DNA from: Methylocystaceae bacterium | Lineage (GTDB): Bacteria > Pseudomonadota > Alphaproteobacteria > Rhodospirillales > Terasakiellaceae | DNA: 64,000 nucleotides | Direction of reading: 5' to 3' | Assembly (NCBI GenBank): GCA_013373205.1 | Contig: JABXIG010000003.1 | Span: 496,001 to 560,000, forward strand | Shown here: positions 43,696 through 53,012 of the stretch, in pieces | How positions within the stretch are numbered: the first letter of the stretch is position 1 | Layout: every line of letters starts with the position of its first letter | Notes under the pieces: generated by a model | Databases searched by the model: none | What the model saw: the letters and a program-made list of their open reading frames with translations, nothing else | Told to the model about the DNA's origin: nothing | Program-made: the position numbers and the translations under genes

Positions 43696-44043
43696 TCAAG
43701 ACTCCTTTTCCTTGCCGCTCTGTTCAAGAGCAGTGTATTCGGCTAGATTTTCTTTGATAAACTGACCTAATAAGGATACTTCATTTTCGCCTGAAACTGG
43801 CATTTTTTCAGTGTTTCCAACCTCTTTTCCACAAGCTTGTTCCGCTTGCTGAATGGGGTGAATGTTCCCACCAAAAGATATCCATTGCAATGCAAATTCA
43901 TGAATCTCCTTAATACAAATAAGGGCCTGTTCTTCCGTCAGCCCCAATCCATCCAGATAATGAACAAATTCTTTCAAATCCAATAGGAGGGTTGGTTTTG
44001 AGAAATCTGTTTGTTGTTTGGTTTCTTTGGTCTTGTGAGGCAT
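43696..44043 (-). CDS. Hypothetical protein, 115 residues
   Basis: A soluble acidic protein (LLLDLKEFVHYLDGLGLTEEQALICIKEI) that ends one base before the recombinase start, so the two are probably co-translated. It might be a recombination directionality factor by position, but nothing in the sequence proves this. Confidence 0.6.
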   Translation of the reverse strand: MPHKTKETKQQTDFSKPTLLLDLKEFVHYLDGLGLTEEQALICIKEIHEFALQWISFGGNIHPIQQAEQACGKEVGNTEKMPVSGENEVSLLGQFIKENLAEYTALEQSGKEKES

Positions 44044-44173
44044 TGGCTTTGGCTCCTTTTATTTATTGTTCTCTTCTCGCCTTCGCCCTCTCCTGATTGA
44101 AGACACAAAATAGGAATATTATCATATTTATGATCTTTTTTCAACAGAAAGAGCGAAGGCAGGTCGTTCGCTA

Positions 44174-44512
44174 TCAGCGATTGCGAGAACGGTTTCTTTG
44201 GTTTTGAGGGGCGGCTTGACGTTTCTCACGAAAAGCTTCGCGCTCCAATTCTGATACACGGCTGTATGTTCTTCTCGCTAATTCCGAGAGGCGCAAAACT
44301 TCCGTGTCTGTAAAATTATTGGTATCGCGCAGCGTTCCGTCGCGATCCCTGTAGGTTTTGGCGAATTTGACCGTGAAGAAATCGCTGCGTTCGCCCTGAT
44401 TGCGCCAGATAGACGCTTTGAGGTTCTTATCGCGCACGGTATCAACAGGCCCATTCTTTGGTTCTGCGGCTTGTTGTGGTTGTGGTGTGGTTTGATTTTG
44501 ATCATAGGTCAT
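44174..44512 (-). CDS. Conserved plasmid-type hypothetical protein, 112 residues
   Basis: A Gln/Pro-rich start is followed by a compact beta-rich core (KASIWRNQGERSDFFTVKFA, residues about 31-50) and a helix, ending in a basic Arg-rich tail. Proteins of this pattern occur with transfer genes of proteobacterial elements and look nucleic-acid-binding. No exact function is assigned. Confidence 0.65.
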   Translation of the reverse strand: MTYDQNQTTPQPQQAAEPKNGPVDTVRDKNLKASIWRNQGERSDFFTVKFAKTYRDRDGTLRDTNNFTDTEVLRLSELARRTYSRVSELEREAFREKRQAAPQNQRNRSRNR

Positions 44513-44548
44513 AATGACATCTCCTGTTGTTTGGTTTGGGGGAAAGAA

Positions 44549-44908
44549 CTAACGGCTGCATTTGTTAAAGATGCGCACCTGTCCACCTGTTTGCGGGTCT
44601 GTGCGTTCTTGAATGTGCTTGCGGTCTGGGTTTTGAGTCTGCCGCTTGGCTTTAAAGGCGGCTTTTTCTGCGCTATCAGCTTCCGCCGACCATCTTGCAT
44701 TGAAACTGGTTCGGTCCGCTTCTTGGGCCATGCTTGGCGAGGGGCGTGGCACGGGATACGGACGGTCTTGCGTGACCATGCGAGAATTACGAGGCTCAGT
44801 GGCTTGGTTTTGCCCCTCATTGAAGGACGGTTTTAATTGTTCCACCCTATCAAGTGTTGAAGGGCTGGATGGCAGATTGCCCTTATTGTTGTGAGAAAAA
44901 CTGGTCAT
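44549..44908 (-). CDS. Hypothetical protein, 119 residues, transfer region
   Basis: The ATG at 44908 overlaps the coupling-protein stop as ATGA. The protein is hydrophilic, disordered in its first half and basic in its second (AFKAKRQTQNPDRKHIQERTD), without cysteines in conserved patterns. It is probably an accessory of the coupling protein. Confidence 0.6.
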   Translation of the reverse strand: MTSFSHNNKGNLPSSPSTLDRVEQLKPSFNEGQNQATEPRNSRMVTQDRPYPVPRPSPSMAQEADRTSFNARWSAEADSAEKAAFKAKRQTQNPDRKHIQERTDPQTGGQVRIFNKCSR

Positions 44909-46512
44909 GCGATGTAACTCCATGTGCCATTTTGATATTGCGGATAATGGGCGAACGCAGGTGAAACAGATTCCGTGATGACAGGTCGCCATTCAGGACC
45001 GCGCGCAGTCATAACCCGTACATGCGTATCAGGGGGAAAGAAGGGGTTAGGATGATAGCGCCCTGCCATAGAAGGCTGTTCGTAATAAGCCTTGCGGTCT
45101 GCCCAGACGGGATGAGAGAGACCATCAGCAAAAATCACTTGCTTATCGGCAGGCATGCCCAGAACTTCTGTAATCGTGCGCAAGGGCCTGCCGACAGTTT
45201 TTGGGATTTGGGCCAGTCGTGTTTGATGGGCAAGAGTCTGCATCGCTGCAAAAGGATCAGCCCCTTGCATGATGGACTGCATCGCCTGCATTTTGGCATG
45301 ACGCGCCAATTCCTGTGCATGCGTATCCTCATAATGCAAGGTCTCTTGACCGATCATGCGTGACAGGAGGGAGGCCGTCACTTCATCGCGCACACCAAAC
45401 CAGTTTTGCACCACTGCCGAGGCAGGAATAATATGTTCTGCATCAGGGGCCAGACTATTGAGCTGCTTGATACTCTGGACTACCCCCCAGATGCGAATAC
45501 CTGTTCCTGCATCACGGGTATAGGCTTTTACCGCAAGAGGGAAAGAACCCAATTGCCCCATTTCGTCCATCAACCACGTCTGGCGTGGTGCGGCGGGGCT
45601 ACGGGATTTGTAAATCTGTGCCCCGACGAACATGGATTTAATAATGCTGCTCCATGCCTCTACGAAAGTCGCATCAGGCATCAAATAAACATTATAGGCT
45701 TGCCCCTGCTCAAGCAGGTCGGCAAAAGAAAAATCAAACGGCGGCGAGACGGAGTCCAGCAAAACAGGGTCGGACAAGCAGGCAAAGGCGCGCGTAATTT
45801 CGCCTAATATGCCTTTGAATCCGCCGGAACTGTCTTTTCGTGCTGCGGCGATTTCATCTTCCACCCGTTCTGCGATATCAAAGCCGGATTTGGACATGTA
45901 ATAAGCAAAATCCAGCCATTTATCGCCGCCGCGCACCAGCAGATTAACCGCTTCATAAAGGGTTGGATAGGTGAGAACACCCTCATATTGCACAATCGTC
46001 AGAGCCATGCCTTCGACCAGTTCACGCGCACGACCTTCAAAATAGACACTTTGAGAGGCCCCACTAGGCGGCAAGGCATTTTCGGTAAAGACCTTGATAT
46101 CCGAAACAAGGCTGTAGCTATCCTTGCGAATGTAATCCAGCGGATTAATACGGTGCGCGGGAAGACCGTTGATCTTGCGCGGATTCCAATAGATGCAGAA
46201 CTTCTTGTCACCTGTCTGGTTGCGTGACACGGCAGCCAGTTCCCCGCCCTTGATATCCAGTATGATCATGGTCGGGGCGTGAATACCTTGGCAGATATTA
46301 TAAAGGATCAAATCCCTTCCCTTGCCAGCGCGCGGACCAGCCACCGTGAGCATACCACCAAGCCCGCTATACCACAGCGGATATTGCCCCATGAATCCGA
46401 TCAACAAGGCATGGGCATCTCGATTGAAATACCCCGCTTGCGCAATCTCCTCCGACTCTGCAAAACGCGCAGAACCGAAGGGATTTTGAGCGTTTGTAAA
46501 AGGTGCGCCCAT
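44905..46512 (-). CDS. Type IV coupling protein, VirD4/TraG family
   Basis: From ATG 46512 the protein has 535 residues, with Walker A GPRAGKGR at 59-66 and Walker B WLMDEMGQLG near 315-324. VVQSIKQLNSLA follows, a typical coupling-protein segment. The membrane anchor is not in this protein. The preceding 112-residue membrane protein may supply it, so the usual N-terminal transmembrane part appears split off. It would deliver the relaxosome to a helper secretion channel. Confidence 0.88.
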   Translation of the reverse strand: MGAPFTNAQNPFGSARFAESEEIAQAGYFNRDAHALLIGFMGQYPLWYSGLGGMLTVAGPRAGKGRDLILYNICQGIHAPTMIILDIKGGELAAVSRNQTGDKKFCIYWNPRKINGLPAHRINPLDYIRKDSYSLVSDIKVFTENALPPSGASQSVYFEGRARELVEGMALTIVQYEGVLTYPTLYEAVNLLVRGGDKWLDFAYYMSKSGFDIAERVEDEIAAARKDSSGGFKGILGEITRAFACLSDPVLLDSVSPPFDFSFADLLEQGQAYNVYLMPDATFVEAWSSIIKSMFVGAQIYKSRSPAAPRQTWLMDEMGQLGSFPLAVKAYTRDAGTGIRIWGVVQSIKQLNSLAPDAEHIIPASAVVQNWFGVRDEVTASLLSRMIGQETLHYEDTHAQELARHAKMQAMQSIMQGADPFAAMQTLAHQTRLAQIPKTVGRPLRTITEVLGMPADKQVIFADGLSHPVWADRKAYYEQPSMAGRYHPNPFFPPDTHVRVMTARGPEWRPVITESVSPAFAHYPQYQNGTWSYIA

Positions 46513-46514
46513 GA

Positions 46515-46853
46515 CTAAAACACCATTGAAGGCAGACCGCCGCCTACGACAGCGCGTTGCGCCAAGAAAGCGATCAAAGCCCCCAGAATGTACCAGAAGA
46601 ATATACGGCCTGCGGCATAGATCACTCCGCCGCACAGCACATAGCCGACATAGTACATAAGCCCCGCCAGTTCCCGCGAACCATAGGCATGATAAACAAT
46701 GCGCTCAACCCACGGCCCGATCCACTCGAACAGAGAAGGGGTCAAAAAGAATGCCCCTGAAGCTGCAAGCAAAATGCCTAGCAAATTTTGACCTGGCGGG
46801 GCATTCGTTTGCGATTGCGGGGCGTTAAAAGATTGATTTGGTTTCATGGTCAT
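46515..46853 (-). CDS. Membrane protein, possible anchor of the coupling protein
   Basis: A 112-residue protein with three hydrophobic segments (LLGILLAASGAFFLTP, YYVGYVLCGGVIYAAG and FFWYILGALIAFLAQ). The start at 46853 has GGAAGG at a proper distance. Its stop lies two bases before the coupling-protein start. This arrangement suggests that it provides the membrane part of a split VirD4. Confidence 0.7.
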   Translation of the reverse strand: MTMKPNQSFNAPQSQTNAPPGQNLLGILLAASGAFFLTPSLFEWIGPWVERIVYHAYGSRELAGLMYYVGYVLCGGVIYAAGRIFFWYILGALIAFLAQRAVVGGGLPSMVF

Positions 46854-46925
46854 GGTCTTCATCCTTCCATGCAAGGCAAAAAAGAACCCCGCCAGCCTTT
46901 CACGGCTGACGGGGATGCGGGGGCG

Positions 46926-47060
46926 TTATCCAGCGAAAGCGCGAATAACGATGATGACGATAACGCCAATCACGACAGTTCCCCATACGGCGTCCCAATC
47001 CGTTTTCTTGACGTAACGGGCACCTTTAATGTCGTGAGTTTTTACCATTTTTGTGAACAT
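46926..47060 (-). CDS. 44-residue membrane protein
   Basis: An AAGGAGA site precedes ATG 47060. Residues 1-25 are charged and the rest forms one strongly hydrophobic helix (TVVIGVIVIIVIRAF). It is the first gene of the leftward transfer operon. Confidence 0.65.
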   Translation of the reverse strand: MFTKMVKTHDIKGARYVKKTDWDAVWGTVVIGVIVIIVIRAFAG

Positions 47061-47159
47061 GTTGTTCTCCTTTTCAGGCAAACGAAGAATTAAACTTCGA
47101 TGCTCATAAGACCGGAAGGGATATTCCGGTTTCCATGATTTAAAGAGAGCACAATCAAA

Positions 47160-47203
47160 ATGTCGTATTCGACGTTTAAGAATATGACACAAGAATACGA
47201 CAT
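47160..47203. promoter_or_regulatory. Inverted repeat between divergent cargo and transfer genes
   Basis: ATGTCGTATTC (47160-47170) is repeated exactly in reverse at 47193-47203 with 22 bases between. It lies about 100 bp before the small membrane protein of the transfer operon and just before the rightward cargo, so it is a plausible shared operator. Confidence 0.45.
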
Positions 47204-47211
47204 TGAATGCA

Positions 47212-47589
47212 ATGAAGATAAACTATTTCTTTCAAAAATTTAATATATTTTACAATAAAATTGTGTTATTATTTATTTTGCTTATGAGAAAATTTTACGA
47301 CACATATTCAATTGAAAAAAAGGTAGACTCAGAAACTGGATTTGTTTTCAGTGAACAACATTTCCTCAATGGCAAGCTTCATCGCCTAGACGGTCCAGCC
47401 AAAGTTACAAAAATGGAAGACAATGGGTATATTCTCGAGGAATGGTTTAAAAATGGAAAACTTCATCGCGAAGGAGGAAAGCCCGCCAGAAAAATGTGGA
47501 TTGAAGGTTCAGGCGTAATTTCTCTTCAAGAATATTTCATTGAAGGGAGCGAGATAGTAAACGACTCAAATAATCCAGTGCCTTCTTGA
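47212..47589 (+). CDS. MORN-like repeat protein
   Basis: From ATG 47212 the product has about 125 residues. It contains a hydrophobic N-terminal stretch (residues about 12-25) and two copies of the pattern NGKLHR-x-DG/GG, typical of MORN-like variants found in phage and mobile-element proteins. An alternative ATG at 47284 would drop the hydrophobic part. AT-rich. Function unknown. Confidence 0.55.
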   Translation: MKINYFFQKFNIFYNKIVLLFILLMRKFYDTYSIEKKVDSETGFVFSEQHFLNGKLHRLDGPAKVTKMEDNGYILEEWFKNGKLHREGGKPARKMWIEGSGVISLQEYFIEGSEIVNDSNNPVPS

Positions 47590-47634
47590 CTACTCAACAA
47601 CTGTGTGATGAAGTTGTTTTCATAATATGAAAAC

Positions 47635-50600
47635 ATGCATTGCGAGAAAGCCATTAATAACTCTCCACCAAATAAACTGTCCTATGGGCAATTCATTAGC
47701 CTCTGTCCGGCAGAGATTCATTCTGAATTTAGAAAATCGGTTCGAAACAACCTTCAAGAACTATTCGAAGAACGCTCCCTTAAGGGCGTTTCTTGGAAAA
47801 AAATCGCTTTCCAAATGAAATTATTCAAACTTGGAGAGGCTTCTTTATTACAGAAAAGATCTCATACACAGAACTTGATTGCCGCACAGGGGAATAACTC
47901 TCATTTTATGGCTTTACTGTTTTGGCTTTACATTGATTACGAAGAACTACTGATAAGATATAAGGGGTTTGTAGAGAACAAAGTTGACGACAATCTGCTA
48001 CCAAGCAGTCCAACTACAAGACTCTATAAAGACGAGGAAGAGTTTCGCAAGAAATGCAATCAACGCGCTGCAAACATATTTCACGAGCTTTGGGGCCAAT
48101 CTGTTGAAAAGCAATATGCTCAGTTTGGTCCAGATGGTGCAAATTGGAAACCTAAGAAAAGTTCAGATTCAAATTCTAACATTCTAAAACCATTACCAAC
48201 GTTTAAAGAAGGCAGCAAAGCAGATTGGCTGAATCCGCTACGAAATGAAACCATTCCATTCGTATCGAGACCTGAAGAGAAGGCAAAGTTAGATACTTTC
48301 ATCAATTGTTCAGAGCCATTTCAAATCTGTGCTCTCGCAGGTCCATCTGGTGCCGGCAAAACGCGTTTAGCCGCTGAATTGATGAGAGAACTGAATGGTG
48401 AAAACTGGACTACAGGATTTACAGTTAACAACAACTCAGAACCTTCACGATCTTGGCAAAACTGGACCCCTAATCAAGACACTTTAATTGTTGTTGATTA
48501 CACCTTCTCTGCCTTGAATACCATAAACGCGATTATAGACCGTTGCGCTATTTTAATAAACGACACACTTTTTTCAGAAAAAATTAGAGTTCGCTTGCTA
48601 CTAATTGATCATATCTTTCCAGAAGATATGAAAAAATACTATTCACACCCAGTTCATAAGAACAGCTTAATCAAAGAAGCCGCTCAACATTATCAAACTG
48701 ACTTTTTTCATAAAGAAACACCTATCCAGCTTTTCGCGACTGAAAAACTTCTCAAAGACATATTATTTGTTTCAAGTGGTAATGAAATTCCGCCAAAATT
48801 TAAAGAAGACAACCTTGCCAGTGAACTAACAGTTGTTCTCGAATCAAAAGATGATTTTGAAGAGGAAAATCTTGCTCGGGAATGGGAGCAGCTTACAAGT
48901 GGATGCGAAATAGAACAAGAAATTAATGCGCTGCTTGAGTATTTGCTGAGCATGGAAAATTCAGCCCATCATCCACTTTTTGCCGCGATCTTAGGTCATG
49001 AATTACAAGAAAATTATTCCACCTTTAATTTGAATCAAAACAGATTTTCTTCGAACTCTAAACGTAGAGACCTTGTTGTCTCCTATCTTCAAAGCATTAA
49101 CAGACTTCCTTGGCTAAATGATACTTTAGACGACAAGACTGGAAGCTGGATAGGCATTTTAATTTCTGTTGCTACTCTCACTAGAGGAGCAAACATTAAC
49201 CTCCTCGCTCAACAGATAAACGAAGACACAGTCAGTAGACCAATTGAACAAATTATCCAACAATGCCAAAGCATTGTTTCTTCAAATGATCCTGTGATCC
49301 TTCAGCATTTTTCACCTGACTTCATGGGAGAGGTTTTTTTTCTCAGTTTTCTGAATTATAGCCAAAAAAGGAAGGGAATAAGCAATTATCTAATACAGAC
49401 TTTATCTTCGGTATGCCATGGGCCAAACGGCGAAATTAAGCTGCAATTTTTCCGTGAGACCATCAACCGTATTATTCTCAATCTAATTCAATCCTCAATA
49501 AATCGCCGGAATCAAGAGGGAAGCGCACCCCTCAATCCACAAGACCGATTAGATTGGGAGAACCTATGTGATTTTTTAACACCGAGCAACTTTCCAGAAG
49601 ACTCGCCAATTAAGCAATCCACATCACTTGTTTTATCCGATATGATTGCACATGCTGAATTCACGGAGTTTTACGATTTATCTGAAAACCTTTTGATGCA
49701 GATTGACTATCAAGTTTTATTGGATCAAGGTTTCACGCAAACATCAATTTACAGTCGGTATGCTTGCATTGAGTTCATTAAGCATATGAAAAATTTCGGA
49801 AAATCAATTTATCAACTCGAACAACGGCTGATTAGTTATCTTGGAAAGAATTTAGTAAGTAGAGATATCAAGCATGCTATTTTGATGAACTGTGCCGATT
49901 ATGATTTATTCAGAACCATAAAGTATCTTTTAGCACAAAAAAATATTAATATCGGGGTTATTGATAGAAATAAAACTAACGCGTTAATTATCGCAGCAGG
50001 CAATGGCGCGCATAATTCAGTTAGGTTGTTGGTCAAATACTTAGATGTTGACTATCTTGACATGTCAGGCAGAACAGCACTAAACGCAGCTCTTATTGGA
50101 AGCCATAACGAATGTGCAAAAATATTGTTGGAGAATGGAGCAGACCCCAATTTTGCTTATAAGGACAATTGGTACCCTCTAGAAGAAGCGGCAAACAATG
50201 GTAATCTAAGTCTTTTCAATACATTAATTCAACATAATGCCAAAATTAACTTAACATTCAATAGATATGGGAATTCATGCATTACGCTAGCTGCATATAA
50301 TGGACATGTTTCATTATTTGACAGATTGTTTGAATTAGGTGCGAGCCTTGACCTACCCATCAATACCTCAAATGATACTCCCTTGATTGCAGCAACAAGG
50401 AATGGGCACCTTGATTGTGTTAAATGGTTGCTTGATAAAAAAGCTGACCCTGACCTATCCAATAAGAAAAACGGTGCCTTTCCTTTGATCGTTGCTATCA
50501 TTAATAATTTTGATGATATCGTTTTAACTCTGTTAAATAATAAAGCAAACCCAAATCAACATGTTAACATTAACGATAAATATGGTTTAATATCATATAC

Positions 50601-51216
50601 GTCAGAACATAATGAGACAGATAGCTATACAGCCAAAATTCCCCTTATTGCTGCAATTATAGAGAAAAATGACATTATTTATAAAATGCTAATTGAAGCT
50701 GGCGCATCCTTATCAGCTAACGAAGCATCATTAGCTCTAAAAATTTCCCTATCAAACAATACGATAGATATTGCATCTTCCATTTTTAAGAAATTCTACA
50801 TCTCAAACATTGAGCAAAATTGGGAAAAAGTAATTCAATTAGATTCTTGTGATTTCATCAAAGAAATGCTGCGCAAGAATGCAGACCCCAATTATTTAAA
50901 TAGCGACAATCGAACTCCTCTTATTTTAGCACTGATCAATAAAAAGACAGAAATATCGAAGATACTTTTAGACAGTAATGTCTTAGTAAATCACGTTGTT
51001 AAACAACAAGGCTTTAGTATCAAAGAAGCTTCAACATACATTAAAGGTCTAATGGGTGATGACACCCTAAGTAAATTTATGGAAAATGAAACAGATCAAG
51101 AACTCGACAAAAGTTATACAGCTTTAGACATTGCACTAGAACATAAACTGGACGAAATAGTCAGTATTCTTAGAAAGAAAGGAGGAAAAACCTATAAAGA
51201 AATCAATTCATTATAA
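47635..51216 (+). CDS. STAND NTPase with C-terminal ankyrin repeats
   Basis: The 1193-residue protein has an unassigned helical N-terminal region of about 200 residues, then a STAND-type NTPase: entry segment IPFVSRPEEKAKL (207-219), Walker A GPSGAGKT (236-243) and Walker B LIVVDYT (284-290). A long helical middle region follows. About nine ankyrin repeats from near residue 780 (ALIIAAGNGAH, LLENGADPNFA, LLDKKADPDLS) form the C terminus. STAND proteins oligomerise on sensing a ligand, and several are antiviral. Here the ankyrin array would be the sensor and the N-terminal region the effector. The effector fold is not recognisable by eye. Confidence 0.85.
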   Translation: MHCEKAINNSPPNKLSYGQFISLCPAEIHSEFRKSVRNNLQELFEERSLKGVSWKKIAFQMKLFKLGEASLLQKRSHTQNLIAAQGNNSHFMALLFWLYIDYEELLIRYKGFVENKVDDNLLPSSPTTRLYKDEEEFRKKCNQRAANIFHELWGQSVEKQYAQFGPDGANWKPKKSSDSNSNILKPLPTFKEGSKADWLNPLRNETIPFVSRPEEKAKLDTFINCSEPFQICALAGPSGAGKTRLAAELMRELNGENWTTGFTVNNNSEPSRSWQNWTPNQDTLIVVDYTFSALNTINAIIDRCAILINDTLFSEKIRVRLLLIDHIFPEDMKKYYSHPVHKNSLIKEAAQHYQTDFFHKETPIQLFATEKLLKDILFVSSGNEIPPKFKEDNLASELTVVLESKDDFEEENLAREWEQLTSGCEIEQEINALLEYLLSMENSAHHPLFAAILGHELQENYSTFNLNQNRFSSNSKRRDLVVSYLQSINRLPWLNDTLDDKTGSWIGILISVATLTRGANINLLAQQINEDTVSRPIEQIIQQCQSIVSSNDPVILQHFSPDFMGEVFFLSFLNYSQKRKGISNYLIQTLSSVCHGPNGEIKLQFFRETINRIILNLIQSSINRRNQEGSAPLNPQDRLDWENLCDFLTPSNFPEDSPIKQSTSLVLSDMIAHAEFTEFYDLSENLLMQIDYQVLLDQGFTQTSIYSRYACIEFIKHMKNFGKSIYQLEQRLISYLGKNLVSRDIKHAILMNCADYDLFRTIKYLLAQKNINIGVIDRNKTNALIIAAGNGAHNSVRLLVKYLDVDYLDMSGRTALNAALIGSHNECAKILLENGADPNFAYKDNWYPLEEAANNGNLSLFNTLIQHNAKINLTFNRYGNSCITLAAYNGHVSLFDRLFELGASLDLPINTSNDTPLIAATRNGHLDCVKWLLDKKADPDLSNKKNGAFPLIVAIINNFDDIVLTLLNNKANPNQHVNINDKYGLISYTSEHNETDSYTAKIPLIAAIIEKNDIIYKMLIEAGASLSANEASLALKISLSNNTIDIASSIFKKFYISNIEQNWEKVIQLDSCDFIKEMLRKNADPNYLNSDNRTPLILALINKKTEISKILLDSNVLVNHVVKQQGFSIKEASTYIKGLMGDDTLSKFMENETDQELDKSYTALDIALEHKLDEIVSILRKKGGKTYKEINSL

Positions 51217-51286
51217 ACATATTAACATATTCTTCACCATATTAACTTATTATAAACGTGCAAAATACAACTTTAGCAGAGGCAAT

Positions 51287-51895
51287 TTGAGGCAAGATCA
51301 TAATTCATTTATTCAACAAAATCATTCACTTGATGATTTCAATGCCGAGCTTTCTGGTACAAAATCTGGGTACATTTATACAACCAGCGCCGCAAGTGAC
51401 GACAACCGTTCAAGTGGTCATGTCCAAAAAGCGAAAAAAGCACAGGCTGACATACTGCAACTCACTGTCTTACAACAACTTCTCGATGACCCCGCATATG
51501 CCAAAAGCTATTCTGAGGCGCTCAGCACCATCGAAACATTCAAAGAACGTATGAACAAACGGCTCAATCAGCTTGATCTGCGTATCGAAGAATTGGACAA
51601 GAAACAGGAAGACCTCGCTACAGATTCACCGGAACACAAACGCCTTTCTCAAAAGCGTGAAGACCTGCAACGTAAACAGCAAGATTTACTTGATTATTAC
51701 CACGAGACAGTAAAGCCCGTTGAAGATCGAATGAACGATCCAGATAATCCACCTTCCAAAGAAGAATTGGATGACTTCAATGAAAAAGTTCAAAAAGATT
51801 CACAGCACATCTTTGACCTTGAGCATAAAGCCATTCTCAATGAAAAGGCTCCACCGATTGAGCGCACTGCCAACCTTGAAATACCAACGCTTTAA
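51287..51895 (+). CDS. Coiled-coil hypothetical protein
   Basis: About 202 residues, starting at TTG 51287 behind an AGAGG site. Residues 85-150 are a strong coiled coil rich in Lys, Glu and Gln, and there is no membrane segment. Codon use returns to the element's less AT-rich style after the STAND gene. It may be a transfer or structural accessory. Confidence 0.6.
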   Translation: MRQDHNSFIQQNHSLDDFNAELSGTKSGYIYTTSAASDDNRSSGHVQKAKKAQADILQLTVLQQLLDDPAYAKSYSEALSTIETFKERMNKRLNQLDLRIEELDKKQEDLATDSPEHKRLSQKREDLQRKQQDLLDYYHETVKPVEDRMNDPDNPPSKEELDDFNEKVQKDSQHIFDLEHKAILNEKAPPIERTANLEIPTL

Positions 51896-51902
51896 TCAAG
51901 CC

Positions 51903-52250
51903 CTATTCAAATAACCGACCGCATTGCTTCCTGATAATCGCAAAGATCACAGCTTGGGGATTGTAAGTGGGATTTTTCTGCAATGTCACGCGAATAAAGC
52001 TATTGCGCTTATCCCGCGACGCTTCGTTCGCAGCATACCATTCGTCAATACATTGAGCCGCTTCTCTGCGATTTTGTGAGGCAATAACACCAGCCATACT
52101 AACAGAAGTGTGGAAGTATGAGTTCTGAGAAGAAATTTTCCATTTCAACAAATCTGCCGATGTAAAACCACCAGCTTCTGAAATATGTGGATAAACCGCC
52201 AGAAGACCAGCCAAACCGATTGCGAACAAGCCCCTTTTAAATGCAAACAT
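51903..52250 (-). CDS. Exported small protein, 115 residues
   Basis: A signal peptide (GLFAIGLAGLLAVYPHISEA) is followed by a small domain with two cysteines (AAQCIDEWY and RKQCGRL) that probably form a disulfide in the periplasm. The pattern is loosely like Rap1a/Tai immunity proteins, but key residues cannot be matched with confidence. Confidence 0.6.
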   Translation of the reverse strand: MFAFKRGLFAIGLAGLLAVYPHISEAGGFTSADLLKWKISSQNSYFHTSVSMAGVIASQNRREAAQCIDEWYAANEASRDKRNSFIRVTLQKNPTYNPQAVIFAIIRKQCGRLFE

Positions 52251-52412
52251 AAATGATCAGTTATTTTGAAGGCAGCTTATCACGATTATGGTAAATTTAA
52301 AAAAAACAAAACCCGCAAGTTCGCTAGGGTGTCAAAAAATAAAATGCCTAAAGGCACGCCATTTCTCTGTGTTGAAAGAAAGGATCGTTTTTTTCAAGGC
52401 AAGAGGCATAAT

Positions 52413-53012
52413 ATGACAATTTGGCCGCACATTGATTGTGGAGGGCGCAAAATAGGATATGCGCGGGTTTCAACAAAAGACCAAAAGCTCGGAATGCAAC
52501 TTGACGCCCTAAACGCTGTGGGTTGCGACAAAATCTTTAAAGATCATGGCGTCTCAGGGGCCAAAGGGTCACGCCACGGACTTGACCAAATGCTAGAAAC
52601 CCTCAAGCCCAATGACAGCGTGATTGTTTTTAAACTGGACCGATTGGGTCGCTCGGTCCTGCATTTATCTGATTTGCTGGTGAAGTTTAAAAAGGAAGGG
52701 ATACATTTTTGCTCGATCAGTGAGGGGATCAACACTACAACGCCCGGAGGGAAGTTGATATACCACATGTTCAGCGCATTCGCAGAGTTCCAACGCGACA
52801 TTATTGTCGAAAATACGGTTGCAGGTATTGAAGCAGCCCGAAAACGTGGCAAAAAAATCGGACGGCCTTATGCCATAGATGCAGAAACCGCAAACATGGC
52901 CCACGCCAGAATTATGCAGGACGGCATCCCCAGCCAAACGGTCGCCGCTCAACTGGACATATCCCATGTGACCCTGTTGCGAAATTTAGAACGCTTTGGC
53001 CTGAATGAATAA
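52413..53012 (+). CDS. Serine resolvase/invertase
   Basis: From ATG 52413 the protein has 199 residues, the usual size. The catalytic domain has S20 in YARVSTKDQ, the block KLDRLGRSVLHL and FAEFQRDIIVENT. A C-terminal helix-turn-helix (SQTVAAQLDISHVTLLRNL) binds DNA. It is related to Tn3-type resolvases and may resolve dimers of the element or invert a segment in it. Confidence 0.92.
   Translation: MTIWPHIDCGGRKIGYARVSTKDQKLGMQLDALNAVGCDKIFKDHGVSGAKGSRHGLDQMLETLKPNDSVIVFKLDRLGRSVLHLSDLLVKFKKEGIHFCSISEGINTTTPGGKLIYHMFSAFAEFQRDIIVENTVAGIEAARKRGKKIGRPYAIDAETANMAHARIMQDGIPSQTVAAQLDISHVTLLRNLERFGLNE

Noticed and set aside
43696-44043. Recombination directionality factor
   Set aside because: Position beside the integrase suits it, but there is no recognisable DNA-binding motif, so it stays hypothetical.
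51903-52250. Rap1a/Tai immunity protein
   Set aside because: The exported two-cysteine layout is suggestive, but conserved residues cannot be matched and no type VI effector is nearby.
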